Shown here in pieces: positions 51,740 to 60,281 of a stretch of DNA of 64,000 bases. Under the pieces are notes generated by a model. That model searched no databases. It was not told where the DNA came from and worked only from the letters and a program-made list of their open reading frames with translations. The DNA comes from JACVRW01 sp963751105. GTDB taxonomy: Bacteria; Actinomycetota; Thermoleophilia; Solirubrobacterales; Thermoleophilaceae. The first letter of the stretch is position 1. The number at the start of each line of letters is the position of its first letter. Both the position numbers and the translations under genes were made by a program. The DNA lies in the NCBI GenBank assembly GCA_963751105.1, contig CAVVTG010000002.1, forward strand, positions 62,001-126,000, given 5' to 3'.

Positions 51740-52594
51740 CTACTCCGGCGGCATGTACTTGCTGGCGGTGAAGACGGCGCCCTGCGGATCGCTCAGAACC
51801 GTCATCCTCACCCACGGGGCATCGAACGGCGGTACGAGCACCTTGCCGCCGAGGTCGGCGGCCGCAGCGGCGGCGGCGTCCGCGTCGTCCACCGCGAAGG
51901 TGATGCTCCAATGGGGCGGGGCGCCGTGATCCTCCAGCGGCCGGAGCCAGGCCACCACGTCCTCGAAGCCCGCGGGCGCACCGTCCGCCGCCATGCGCGT
52001 GCGCAGCTCGGGATCTCGCTGCTCCAGGAAGTCGCCGTAGCCGGCGAGGCGCCACATGCTGAAGTCGCCGTCACCGCCGAGATCGACGCTGTGAGCCTCC
52101 CAGCCAAACACCGCGCCGTAGAACGCCTGTGCACTCTCGGGATCGCGGGTGTTGAGCTCGCTGAAGTTCCAGCTGCCGGGCTCGTTCACCACCTGGGCGC
52201 CCCTGTGCTCCTTCGCCTGCCAGACGCAGAATGCGGCGCCCTCGCTATCCGCCAGCACGGCCATGCGGCCTGCGTCCATGACGTCGAAGGGCTCGGTGAG
52301 CACGCTTCCGCCGGCGTCCTTGGCCTTCGCGGCCGTCTCGTCGGCGCTGTCGACCCACATGTAGGTGTTCCACACGGCCGTGGGCGGCATGCCGTCGGGC
52401 TGTGAGCCGATCGCCGCCACGTCGCCGCCGCCCAGGCTGGCTACGAGGTAGCGCCCGGGGTAGTCGGCAGGCATCCGGTCCTCGAACTCCCAGCCGAACA
52501 CGCCTCCGTAGAAGCTCGTGGCGGCGTCGGGGTCGGATTGGTTGGTGTCGACCCAGCACGGCACTCCGGCCGGATATCCGTCTCGCTCTAGCAC
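51740..52594 (-). CDS. VOC superfamily protein with two glyoxalase-like domains
   Basis: A 284-residue protein with two tandem VOC domains of about 125 residues each. Both start with similar segments (GVPCWVDTNQSDPDAATSFY and SWNFSELNTRDPESAQAFYG), followed by GGVFGWEFEDR in one and GAVFGWEAHSVD in the other. Such two-domain proteins in actinobacteria resemble the 27-kDa antigen Cfp30B group. Metal ligands are not obvious, so binding rather than catalysis is possible. Confidence 0.88.
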   Translation of the reverse strand: MLERDGYPAGVPCWVDTNQSDPDAATSFYGGVFGWEFEDRMPADYPGRYLVASLGGGDVAAIGSQPDGMPPTAVWNTYMWVDSADETAAKAKDAGGSVLTEPFDVMDAGRMAVLADSEGAAFCVWQAKEHRGAQVVNEPGSWNFSELNTRDPESAQAFYGAVFGWEAHSVDLGGDGDFSMWRLAGYGDFLEQRDPELRTRMAADGAPAGFEDVVAWLRPLEDHGAPPHWSITFAVDDADAAAAAAADLGGKVLVPPFDAPWVRMTVLSDPQGAVFTASKYMPPE

Positions 52595-52663
52595 GTTGCT
52601 CCCTTCGCGGTTTGCACAGGGCGGCCAAGCTACGCGAGGTTTAGGTCAACAACTGTCCTTGAC

Positions 52664-53005
52664 TCAGTCGAGGTCCCAGCCGAAGTAGACCTCCACCCGG
52701 CTGACCAGGTCGTCCTCGAATCCGAAGATCTCGGTGTTGCGAAAGCGGGTGCCGTTCGTCCTCGTGGCCTCGTAGGTCACGACGACCTCGTCGTTGGCCT
52801 CGAACAGGCGCTGGAAGTCGAAGGCCTCGATCGTCCCCGAGCCCGGCCAGCAGCGCTCGAAGTAGGTCTCGCGGTCGATGCCCACGTCGGGCGGCGCCGA
52901 GAACACGAAGTCCTGGGCCAGGCGCTGCTCCACGAGTGCGCGATCAGCGCTCTCGTATGCGCGGTAGACGTCGCGGACGGTCTGCAGGCGGTCGGGGTTG
53001 GTCAC
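52664..53005 (-). CDS. SnoaL-like (NTF2-fold) protein
   Basis: 113 residues from GTG 53005, which lies 7 bp after AAAGGA; ATG 53026 and the longer frame are less likely. LQTVRDVYRAYESADRALVE, RLAQDFVFSAPPDVGIDRE and RFRNTEIFGFEDDLVSRVEV, cut here to NTEIFGFEDDLVSRVEV, are typical SnoaL-like segments. Substrate unknown. It is divergent from the DUF7144 membrane protein gene. Confidence 0.82.
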   Translation of the reverse strand: MTNPDRLQTVRDVYRAYESADRALVEQRLAQDFVFSAPPDVGIDRETYFERCWPGSGTIEAFDFQRLFEANDEVVVTYEATRTNGTRFRNTEIFGFEDDLVSRVEVYFGWDLD

Positions 53006-53097
53006 GGTGCGTTCCTTTCGAGTCATCCCGAACGGGTGATGACCGCGGGCCCGGGCTGAGGGACATTCACATCCAGAAGTCAACCAAGGAGGCAGAT

Positions 53098-53484
53098 ATG
53101 AGAGGCGCGGGTCGAGCGGTATTCGCGGCGACGATGCTGTTGATCGTCGGAACGCTCAACATCATCTACGGCATTGGCGCGCTGGACGGCGCGAACATCT
53201 TCGTCAACGACCAGAGGTTCGTGCTCACCAACCTCAACACCATGGGGTGGGTGCTGATCGTCCTCGGGGTGATTCAGCTCGCCGGCGGCTTCTCGCTGAT
53301 GGCCGGCAACACCTACGGCCGGGTGATCGGGATCATCGGGGGCAGCCTGGGCGCGATCGGTGCCCTCCTGTCGATCGGCGGCGCCTACCCCTGGTGGTCC
53401 CTGGCGATCTTCTTCCTGTGCGTGTACATCGTGCACGGCATCCTCGTTTTCGGGGAGGAGGAGCGGGTCGCGCGGGCGACCTGA
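53098..53484 (+). CDS. DUF7144-like small membrane protein
   Basis: 128 residues from ATG 53098, which is preceded by a strong AAGGAGG. Four hydrophobic segments (FAATMLLIVGTLNIIYGIGA; TMGWVLIVLGVIQLAGGF; VIGIIGGSLGAIGALLSIGG; WSLAIFFLCVYIVHGILVFG) match small actinobacterial four-helix membrane proteins. Function unknown. A perfect hairpin terminator follows the stop. Confidence 0.82.
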   Translation: MRGAGRAVFAATMLLIVGTLNIIYGIGALDGANIFVNDQRFVLTNLNTMGWVLIVLGVIQLAGGFSLMAGNTYGRVIGIIGGSLGAIGALLSIGGAYPWWSLAIFFLCVYIVHGILVFGEEERVARAT

Positions 53485-53491
53485 TCGGTCC

Positions 53492-53518
53492 CCCCGCCGG
53501 GCCGTCGGCCCGGCGGGG
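53492..53518. terminator. Perfect 12-bp hairpin between convergent genes
   Basis: CCCCGCCGGGCC and its exact complement are separated by GTC. It lies between the stops of the DUF7144 gene and the amphi-Trp gene and could terminate transcription from both sides. There is no U-tract, which is common for actinobacterial terminators. Confidence 0.7.
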
Positions 53519-53528
53519 CTGCCGTCCC

Positions 53529-53747
53529 TCACCACTTGATCTCGACCTCGAGCTCCTTCTCGTCGTCCTCGATCTCGATCTCGAGCTTGAACTCGACCTC
53601 GTCGGGCACATGCACCTTGAAGTGGATGCCGCCGCGGTCGAACTCCACGTCGTTGTGGCGGGCGAGCGAGTCGGCCAGGGCACGTAGGCGCGCGGCGGCG
53701 TCCTCGCGGCTCAGCCGTTCCTTCTCGGTGATCTCCATCAGGTCCAT
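53529..53747 (-). CDS. Amphi-Trp domain protein (possible independent start)
   Basis: A 72-residue unit starting at ATG 53747 right after AAGGAGG. The N-terminal helix ITEKERLSREDAAARLRALA leads to HNDVEFDRGGIHFKVHVPDE and an alternating strand set ending in the C-terminal Trp, the pattern of amphi-Trp domains. The same frame continues upstream into the diacylglycerol-kinase-like gene without a stop, so the domain may also be made as a fusion. The strong ribosome site favours at least separate initiation. Confidence 0.7.
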   Translation of the reverse strand: MDLMEITEKERLSREDAAARLRALADSLARHNDVEFDRGGIHFKVHVPDEVEFKLEIEIEDDEKELEVEIKW

Positions 53748-55097
53748 TCGGGCCTCCTTGTCGTTGACTTGGACGGTTGGTTGGGGCGGCCACGGGCGAA
53801 TTCGCGTCAGCTCGACCACGCCTGCCCGGGCGCCCTCGGGAGCCATGGCCGATGGCGAGGCGCCGGGGTGCCGGCGGGCGATCCTCACTCGCAGGACGCC
53901 CGGTCTGATCCGAAAGCGAAGCGGTGGCTCGAGCACGAGCGCCTCGCCATCGATGCCGGCGGGCACGGGGCCATCGGCGTCGACCTCGAAGCCGGGGGCC
54001 GACCATTCGCGCCACGGCCGCTGCACGGACCGGCGGCCCTCGCCTTGCCCGGCGGGCGCCCCGAACACCGTGATGCCGAGCAGACCGTCGTCGATGCGCG
54101 GCCGCGTGCCCGACCCGACGGCACGGCCGAGCCGGTAGCGGTTGTTCGAGACGAGCATCGCAGCACCGGAGTGATGCGCGTGGCCGCCCGGTCCCGTCCA
54201 GCGCAGGTTGAGCCCGCCGCCGCCGGGACCCAGAACGTCGGGGACGGTGTCGAGCAGCGTGCGCAGCTTGGCGTCTCGATAGCCCTTGCGCTGGACGGCG
54301 TCTGCGTAGAGCCCGAGCGAGACGTTGTTCACGAACACGCGCTCGTTGATCTCAGCCAGGTCCACGATGCGCTCGCCACCGTCGACGAACGCGTCGAGGG
54401 CGCCGACGACGTCGTCACGATCCACGCCAAGGTCGAGCGCGAAGTGGTTGCGCGTGCCGGCGGGCACGCACGCGTACGGCAGCCCGCGCTCTGCCGCAAG
54501 CGCCGCGACGATCGCCTGCGAGCCATCGCCCCCGGCCATGGCCAGCCCGTCGGCGCCGCGTTCTACGGCCTGATGGACCAGCACTTCGAGGTCCTCCCCG
54601 GGCTTCAGCTCGATCGGCTCGATCCCGCGCGCTTGGGCCTCGGCCGCCAGTGAGAAGCGCTCCGCCTTCCCGCCGCCCGAGCGGGGGTTGAAGAACAGCA
54701 CCGGCCGGCGGGGCGCCGACGCGCTCGGCAACGTCACGTGAACCGCGAGTGTGGCGCGAGCGGCCGCGAGGGACACCAGGAGCCCCGCCACGACCAGGAG
54801 CTGGGCGAGAAGCGACCCTCCCGTCAGGAGCAGCGTCACTGCACCGGCCAGCGCCAGGCCGGCCACGGCCAGTCCCGCGATGCGCGCGACCCCTCGCCGC
54901 AGAGCGCCGTACCAGGCCGCCGCCGCGGCAATCACGACACAGCCCAGCAGGACCAGGCCGCGCGGGAACTCGCTCACTGCCACGGCGACGGCGAGAGCCC
55001 CCGTGGCGGCCCCCACCACCAGCGCGACAATGGCCGCGAGCTGCCGACGCCTCATGGGATCGCGCCACAACACCAGGACCCAAGCCTCCAGCGCCAT
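53529..55097 (-). CDS. Diacylglycerol kinase-like lipid kinase, in frame with a C-terminal amphi-Trp domain
   Basis: About 522 residues from ATG 55097 (ATG 55145 and 55055 are alternatives). Three or four membrane spans lie in residues 15-105. The catalytic domain has VLFFNPRSGGGKAERF, AMAGGDGSQAIVAALA and CVPAGTRNHFALDLGVDRDD, typical DAGK motifs. The lipid kinase part should end near RIRPGVLRVRIARRHPGASP. The frame then runs through about 40 linker residues into the amphi-Trp unit. A lost stop or a one-base slip in the linker could explain this. The enzyme likely phosphorylates diacylglycerol or a related lipid. Confidence 0.78.
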   Translation of the reverse strand: MALEAWVLVLWRDPMRRRQLAAIVALVVGAATGALAVAVAVSEFPRGLVLLGCVVIAAAAAWYGALRRGVARIAGLAVAGLALAGAVTLLLTGGSLLAQLLVVAGLLVSLAAARATLAVHVTLPSASAPRRPVLFFNPRSGGGKAERFSLAAEAQARGIEPIELKPGEDLEVLVHQAVERGADGLAMAGGDGSQAIVAALAAERGLPYACVPAGTRNHFALDLGVDRDDVVGALDAFVDGGERIVDLAEINERVFVNNVSLGLYADAVQRKGYRDAKLRTLLDTVPDVLGPGGGGLNLRWTGPGGHAHHSGAAMLVSNNRYRLGRAVGSGTRPRIDDGLLGITVFGAPAGQGEGRRSVQRPWREWSAPGFEVDADGPVPAGIDGEALVLEPPLRFRIRPGVLRVRIARRHPGASPSAMAPEGARAGVVELTRIRPWPPQPTVQVNDKEARMDLMEITEKERLSREDAAARLRALADSLARHNDVEFDRGGIHFKVHVPDEVEFKLEIEIEDDEKELEVEIKW

Positions 55098-55195
55098 CGG
55101 CGAGCGGTCATCGCCCCGATGGGGTGAGATCGGCCGTGATCTCATGCCATCTGGGTGATGACCTGTCTGCCGAAGCGCGGTTCAATCCGACCGAT

Positions 55196-56581
55196 ATGAC
55201 GGAGGTAGAGGAGCGGGCTGAGAGGGGCAAGGCGGCGCGATCGGTGGCGCCACGTTCGGGGCACGGCGACTGGGAGCCGGCCGCTGACAGGGCCGATCCG
55301 GTCGAGCTGCTGGCGGAGCAGGATGCCTCCCGGGTGCCCGAGCTGGTGCCGATCCGTTACGGCCGGATGCTCGTATCGCCGTTCACCTTCTTTCGCGGCG
55401 CGGCCTACCTGATGGCGGCGGACCTGGCCGGTGAGCCCAGGACGGGCCTAGAGGCACAGCTCTGCGGCGACGCGCATCTGTCCAACTTCGGTGTCTTCGC
55501 GGCGCCCGACCGCCGGCAGGTGTTCAGCATCAACGACTTCGACGAGACGCTTCCGGGCCCGTTCGAGTGGGACGTGAAGCGATTGGTGGCGAGCTTCGCC
55601 GTGGCCGGCCGAGACCGAGGTCTCAAGGCCAAGCGCCGGCAGCCGATCAATCGCGCCGTGGGGCGCTCGTACCGGGAGGCCATGAGGGGCTTTGCCGAGA
55701 TGTCCTACCTCGACCTCTGGTACGCCCGCATCGACGTGGACGAGATCGCCGCCATGGCGGCTCGGCAGGCTGGCCGGAAAGGGCTGAAGCGGTTCGAGCG
55801 CAACATGGCGAAGGCGCGGTCGAAGAACAGCCTGAGGGCCTTCGAGAAGCTCACCGAGTTCGTCGACGGCGAGCCCAGGATCGCGAGCGATCCACCGCTC
55901 GTAGTGCCGATCGAGGAGCTGGCGTCGGGCGTCGAGAAGGACGAGATCGAGGAGTTCATGCGGAAAACCCTCGGCTCCTACCGGCGCACTCTCAGCACCG
56001 ACCGCCGACACCTGATGGGCCGGTTCCGCTACGTCCACGCGGCGCGCAAGGTTGTCGGCGTGGGCAGCGTCGGCGCACGTGCCTGGATCGTGCTCATGCT
56101 CGGCCGGGACGAGAACGATCCGCTGTTCATGCAGCTCAAGGAGGCGCAGGAGTCCGTGCTCGAGCCCTTCCTGGGCAAGAGCGCGTTCGCCAAGCACGGC
56201 CAGCGGGTCGTGGAGGGCCAGCGACTGATGCAGGCGGCCAGCGACATCATGCTCGGCTGGATCCGCGTTGACGGCATCGACGGGGTGAGCCGAGATTTCT
56301 ACCTGCGCCAGCTGTGGGACGGCAAGGGCTCGGCGCTGGTCGAGATGATGAACCCGGAGGAGCTGACGGTGTACGCCGAGCTCTGCGGCCGGGCGCTCGC
56401 GAGGGCGCACGCCCGCTCCGGGGACCCGATCGCGATTGCGAGCTATCTCGGCACGGGTGAGAGTTTCGACCGCGCGATGGCCTCGTTCGCCGAGGCCTAC
56501 GCCGACCAGAACGAGCGCGACTACGACGCTCTCAGTGAGGCTGTTGCGTCCGGTCGCGTCGCATCTGAGACAGGCCTCTGA
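55196..56581 (+). CDS. DUF2252 family protein
   Basis: 461 residues from ATG 55196. DUF2252 motifs are RYGRMLVSPFTFFRGAAYLM, LCGDAHLSNFGVFAAPDRR, INDFDETLPGPFEWDVKRL and YVHAARKVVGVGSVGARAW. The fold is distantly kinase-like (the H-L-S-N and D-F-D-E pairs resemble catalytic loop and metal site), but no activity is proven. Divergent from the lipid kinase; upstream of DUF1269 and channel genes with 15-bp and no spacing, so an operon is likely. Confidence 0.93.
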   Translation: MTEVEERAERGKAARSVAPRSGHGDWEPAADRADPVELLAEQDASRVPELVPIRYGRMLVSPFTFFRGAAYLMAADLAGEPRTGLEAQLCGDAHLSNFGVFAAPDRRQVFSINDFDETLPGPFEWDVKRLVASFAVAGRDRGLKAKRRQPINRAVGRSYREAMRGFAEMSYLDLWYARIDVDEIAAMAARQAGRKGLKRFERNMAKARSKNSLRAFEKLTEFVDGEPRIASDPPLVVPIEELASGVEKDEIEEFMRKTLGSYRRTLSTDRRHLMGRFRYVHAARKVVGVGSVGARAWIVLMLGRDENDPLFMQLKEAQESVLEPFLGKSAFAKHGQRVVEGQRLMQAASDIMLGWIRVDGIDGVSRDFYLRQLWDGKGSALVEMMNPEELTVYAELCGRALARAHARSGDPIAIASYLGTGESFDRAMASFAEAYADQNERDYDALSEAVASGRVASETGL

Positions 56582-56596
56582 ACCAAAGGAGACAGC

Positions 56597-57106
56597 ATGT
56601 CCGACAGACCCGTATTCCTGTACGCCGCCATTTACGACGAGATCTCGGATGCCGAGGCCGACTACGAGGCCGTGTTCGACCTCCATGCCGCCGGTGCGAT
56701 CGGGACCTTCGACTCCGCCGTGATCCGTAAGGAGGCCGACGGCAAGGTGCGGGTGACCAAGACCGAGAAGCCGACCCAGCACGGCGCCTGGACCGGGGCC
56801 GGGGTCGGAGCCCTGGTCGGGATCCTGTTCCCGCCCGCGCTCATCGGCAGCGCGATCGTCGGCGCCGGTGCCGGCGGACTGATCGGACACTTGTCGCGCG
56901 GACTCTCGCGCGGCGATCTCAAGGACCTCGGCGACGAGCTCGAGGCCGGAACCGCCGCCGTGATCGTGCTCGGCGAGTCGAAGATCGAGGAGCAGCTCGA
57001 GAAGGCGATGAAGCGCGCCAACAAGCTGATCGAGAAGCAGCTGGAGGCCGACGCGGACGAGCTCGAGCGCGAGATCGAGGCGGCCGCCCGGGAGGACGCG
57101 AAGTAA
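56597..57106 (+). CDS. DUF1269 family protein with glycine-zipper segment
   Basis: A 169-residue protein. The N-terminal soluble part reads FLYAAIYDEISDAEADYEAV and FDSAVIRKEADGKVRV. A Gly-rich hydrophobic stretch (GAGVGALVGILFPPALIGSA and IVGAGAGGLIGHLSRGLS) lies around residues 73-105. The remainder is a charged helix. DUF1269 proteins are thought to be membrane-associated. ATG follows AAAGGAGA. The next gene begins directly at its stop. Confidence 0.88.
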   Translation: MSDRPVFLYAAIYDEISDAEADYEAVFDLHAAGAIGTFDSAVIRKEADGKVRVTKTEKPTQHGAWTGAGVGALVGILFPPALIGSAIVGAGAGGLIGHLSRGLSRGDLKDLGDELEAGTAAVIVLGESKIEEQLEKAMKRANKLIEKQLEADADELEREIEAAAREDAK

Positions 57107-57502
57107 GTGCTCCCGCTGCTCCTCGCGGCGCGCGGACTGGCGCGGGCCCTGACCGCCGTCTGGCGTGATCCCGAGACCAGGGCATTGCCGGTGGCCGCAG
57201 CCGCTCTGGTGCTCACTGGGACGCTGTTCTACTGGCGCTTCGAGGACTGGACGATCGTCGAGGCCCTGTATTTCTGCGTCGTCACGCTCACAACGGTCGG
57301 CTACGGGGACCTCGCCCCGACCAGCGCCGGCACCCAAATCTTCACGATCATCTACATCCTCACGGGGTTCGGCGTGCTGGTCGGCCTGCTGACCTCGGTA
57401 GCCGAGCAGTACATGAGGCAGAAGGCCGAGGGTGGCAGCGGGCGGGCACGGCTGAGGGCGCGTCGAAGCCGCGGCGCGCCGACGGAGGACGCGCCGCCGT
57501 AG
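57107..57502 (+). CDS. Two-TM potassium channel (ion channel family)
   Basis: A 131-residue protein with a GTG start abutting the DUF1269 stop. First span around LPVAAAALVLTGTLFYWRF, cut to VAAAALVLTGTLFYW; the pore helix and selectivity filter are VVTLTTVGYGDLAPTSAGTQ; the second span is FTIIYILTGFGVLVGLLTSV. TVGYGD is the K+ filter. No regulator domain follows; the tail is short and basic. It likely forms a tetrameric K+ channel. Confidence 0.92.
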   Translation: MLPLLLAARGLARALTAVWRDPETRALPVAAAALVLTGTLFYWRFEDWTIVEALYFCVVTLTTVGYGDLAPTSAGTQIFTIIYILTGFGVLVGLLTSVAEQYMRQKAEGGSGRARLRARRSRGAPTEDAPP

Positions 57503-57646
57503 AGCTTCGCGCGTGATCGTGGAACGCGTGGCCATTCGCGCCAGAGTGCGTGCAGGCTGATCCGAGACCGGGTGGGTCGCGGAAGGAAGGGCTGAGCAGG
57601 GAGGCCGCTGCCTGCCCGCTCGCACACCCGGAGAAAGGACAGCGGA

Positions 57647-58321
57647 ATGTCCAACAAGATCACCGTCGAGGCACTCGATCTCGGCGCACTCGACGTCGAC
57701 GGAGCCGTTCGCGAGGCCGAGGACTCGGTTTCACGCGATACGCGTTCGGAGTTCTTTCGCAAGGCCGCCCTGGGCGGCGGGGCGCTGATCGGTGGTGGCG
57801 TGCTGCTGTCCGGCCTGCCCGCACTGGCCGAGGCCAGGCCGTCCAAGCGGCAGGACGTGGCGATCCTCAACTACGCGCTGACCCTCGAGTACCTCGAGGC
57901 GGCCTTCTACATCGAGGCCGTGAAAAAGGGCGCCATCTCGGGCGAGGTGCTGAGCGCCGCGCGAATCGTGCGCGACCACGAGAAGGCGCACGTGAAGTTC
58001 CTCAAGGAGGCTCTCGGCTCGAAGGCGGTAAAGAAGCCCAAGTTCGACTTCAAGAACACCACCGGCGATCAGGCCCTGTTCCTGCAGACCGCCGTCGCGC
58101 TGGAGGACACGGGCGTGGCCGCATATGCCGGCCAGGGCCCGCGGCTGTTCCAGAAGCCGGTGGTCAGGGCCGCGCTGTCGATCCACTCGGTCGAGGCACG
58201 CCACGCCGCCCACTTCCGTTCGCTGGCGGGCCAGAACTTCGCCCCCAACGCATTCGACAAGGCGAAGAACATGAAGCAGGTGCTCAAGATCGTGAACGGC
58301 ACCGGCTTCATCACGGGCTAG
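57647..58321 (+). CDS. Ferritin-like domain protein, exported
   Basis: A 224-residue protein. An N-terminal 40 residues precede a membrane-targeting segment (RSEFFRKAALGGGALIGGGV), an atypical Tat-like signal. The ferritin-like helices follow: LTLEYLEAAFYIEAV, RDHEKAHVKFLKEAL (E-x2-H), ALEDTGVAAYAGQ and IHSVEARHAAHFRSLAG (E-x2-H). The E/H pairs suggest a di-iron site. Related desiccation- or stress-linked proteins exist in fungi and bacteria. A terminator hairpin follows. Confidence 0.85.
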   Translation: MSNKITVEALDLGALDVDGAVREAEDSVSRDTRSEFFRKAALGGGALIGGGVLLSGLPALAEARPSKRQDVAILNYALTLEYLEAAFYIEAVKKGAISGEVLSAARIVRDHEKAHVKFLKEALGSKAVKKPKFDFKNTTGDQALFLQTAVALEDTGVAAYAGQGPRLFQKPVVRAALSIHSVEARHAAHFRSLAGQNFAPNAFDKAKNMKQVLKIVNGTGFITG

Positions 58322-58332
58322 TCGGTTCGACG

Positions 58333-58362
58333 GGCCGCGGGCGGCAACGACCGCCCGCGGCC
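58333..58362 (+). terminator. Perfect 12-bp hairpin after the ferritin-like gene
   Basis: GGCCGCGGGCGG pairs exactly with CCGCCCGCGGCC across a CAACGA loop, 12 bp after the stop. The following 250 bp to 58613 hold no gene that I can support. Confidence 0.7.
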
Positions 58363-58613
58363 TCCGACCTCATCTACGCGAACCTCGCCGCTCGCGGTTA
58401 TCCGGTGGACCCCCCACCCGCGCGGCTACCTGAGCCGCCTGGGAACTGGCCAGTCAGCTCGAACGCCGAGAGGGCCTGCGGCTGGGTCTGATCCGCTCGC
58501 CGGACACGAGTCGCCTTGCACCAACGCCAACTGGCCGAGCACGGCAACAACGTGCTCGTGGGCTCGGACCCACCGCGCCGGCCGCTGTGGCCGGTCATGT
58601 CCGCCGGAACGCC

Positions 58614-58985
58614 TCACGACTCTGGGTGCCATTGCTCGCCGCGGCGGAGGCGATCGAAGCCGATCCATACGGCGTTCATGGCCGTGTTGACGATGCGTTG
58701 CCGCGGGACGTCACGGTGTTCGTACCACCACAGGGCGAGGCGTTGGAGCACCGATCGCAAGACTTCCCAGGCCATGTCCAGGGACTCCTCGTCGTCGGCC
58801 CCGGCGATGTGCTCCGACCCGGCCTCGTCGGCCAGCAGAGGCAGCAGGGCGGCGCGGCTTTGCGCGGCGACCTCAGCGTGGATGGCCCGGACGTCCGGGT
58901 CGCCGCCGGTTTCGCGGAAGAGCATCTTCCAGGCGTAGGGGTGGGCCTCCACATAGGCGAACCAGGCGTCGAAGGCGCGAGCCAT
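58614..58985 (-). pseudogene. C-terminal part of a TetR family regulator, N-terminal DNA-binding domain missing
   Basis: 123 residues starting at ARAFDAWFAYVEAHPYAWKM and continuing MLFRETGGDPDVRAIHAEVA, then LRSVLQRLALWWYEH. This matches the ligand-binding half of TetR regulators, which follow a 60-residue helix-turn-helix. Only 81 bp separate this from the sigma factor stop, and no helix-turn-helix is encoded there in any frame that I can see. The gene is probably truncated by recombination or by misassembly. As written it cannot bind DNA. Confidence 0.7.
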
Positions 58986-59066
58986 GCCATGACGTACTCG
59001 TCGGGAACACCGCCGACGATATCCACGCTTGCGAGCCCACGCACCAGCAGCGCCTTTGCCTCCGCG

Positions 59067-60275
59067 TCAGCTGGATAACTCGGCGGCCCGAGCGCCGGCG
59101 GCCTGACGGACCAGGTGGTCGCGCTCGGCGACGTTCGTCGCGCGCCGGGCGGCCTCGACGTACGCCGTGGCGGCAGCGGGCAGGTCACTGTCGAGCTCGT
59201 GCAGGTGGCCGCGGACGGCATGCCAGCGGTGACGGTCGCCGAGCACCTCGCGCAGCCGGTCGGTCTCGAGCAGCCCCGCGGCGGGACCGAGCACGTGGCC
59301 GACCGCGACCGCACGGCCGAGCACGGCGGCGGGGTCCTGGCGCACCGGGTCGTCGGCGAGGGCGACGAGGTCGTCGTACCAGGCGAGGATCTGCGGCCAG
59401 TCGGTCTCCTCGGCGCCGGCCGCGTCGTCGTGCAGCGCGGCGATGGCGGCCTCGAGCTGGTAGCGCCCGGGGCGACGGGTGGCCAGCGCCGATTGCAGGA
59501 CGCGCACGCCCTCCGCGATCTCGCGGGTGTCCCACAGGCCACGGTCCTGCCGGTCGAGCGTGACGATGCGACCCTGTGAGTCGAATCGTGCCGGGAGGCG
59601 GGCGTGGTTGAGGAGCATCAGCGCGAGCAGACCGCGCGCCTCCGGTTCCTCGGTGGCGAGGGTGAGTTGGCGGGCGAGCCGGATCGCCTCGCGCGCCACG
59701 TCCACCCGGGTGAGCGGGTCCGTATGCCCGGCCGTGTAAATGAGGTAGAGCACGCGCAGCACGACGGCCAGGTCGCCGGGCTGGTCCAGAGCGCGTCCCC
59801 GCAGGGTCCGCTTGGCCCGGCTGATCCGCTGGGCCATCGTCGCCTCCGGCACGAAGAAGGCGTCGGCGATCTCCCGGCTGGTCAGGCCGCCGACGGCGCG
59901 CAGGGTCAGCGCCACCTGGGAGGCGGGCGAGAGGTCGGGGTGGCAGCACCGGAAGAGCAGGAAGAGGGTGTCGTCGCCCTCCTCGGTGGCGGCCGGCCGT
60001 GGCGGCTCGGCGTACTCCACCTCCTCGCGGCGGTGACGGGCGGCCTCGCTGCGACGGGCGTCGACGAGCCGCCGGGTGGCGACCGTCGTCAGCCACCCGC
60101 CCGGGTCGCGCGGCGGCTGCGCGGGCCACACCCGGAGCGCCTCCAGCAACGCCTCCTGCAGTGCGTCCTCGGCGGCGTCGAAGTCCTCCCCCCGCCGGAC
60201 CAGGCCCGCGAGCACCTGAGGGACGAGGGCGCGCAGCGCGCCCTCGTCCAGCGGTTGGGTCGGCTCGGCGATCAC
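59067..60275 (-). CDS. ECF-type RNA polymerase sigma factor with C-terminal TPR-like extension (ECF42 group)
   Basis: A 402-residue protein. Sigma region 2 is EDFDAAEDALQEALLEALRV, then WLTTVATRRLVDARRSEAAR, and region 4 is VGGLTSREIADAFFVPEATM with AQRISRAKRTL. After residue 185 a long all-helical extension includes LYLIYTAGHTDPLTRVDVAR, cut from the DUF6596 segment typical of ECF42 sigma factors. These have no membrane anti-sigma but a TPR-like tail. The upstream YciI/DGPF-type gene is the usual partner. Confidence 0.9.
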   Translation of the reverse strand: MIAEPTQPLDEGALRALVPQVLAGLVRRGEDFDAAEDALQEALLEALRVWPAQPPRDPGGWLTTVATRRLVDARRSEAARHRREEVEYAEPPRPAATEEGDDTLFLLFRCCHPDLSPASQVALTLRAVGGLTSREIADAFFVPEATMAQRISRAKRTLRGRALDQPGDLAVVLRVLYLIYTAGHTDPLTRVDVAREAIRLARQLTLATEEPEARGLLALMLLNHARLPARFDSQGRIVTLDRQDRGLWDTREIAEGVRVLQSALATRRPGRYQLEAAIAALHDDAAGAEETDWPQILAWYDDLVALADDPVRQDPAAVLGRAVAVGHVLGPAAGLLETDRLREVLGDRHRWHAVRGHLHELDSDLPAAATAYVEAARRATNVAERDHLVRQAAGARAAELSS

Positions 60276-60281
60276 GTCGGG

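Noticed and set aside
58322..58613. A gene between the ferritin-like and TetR fragments
   Set aside because: Short frames on both strands have no ribosome site or family-like sequence. Only the hairpin terminator is supported.
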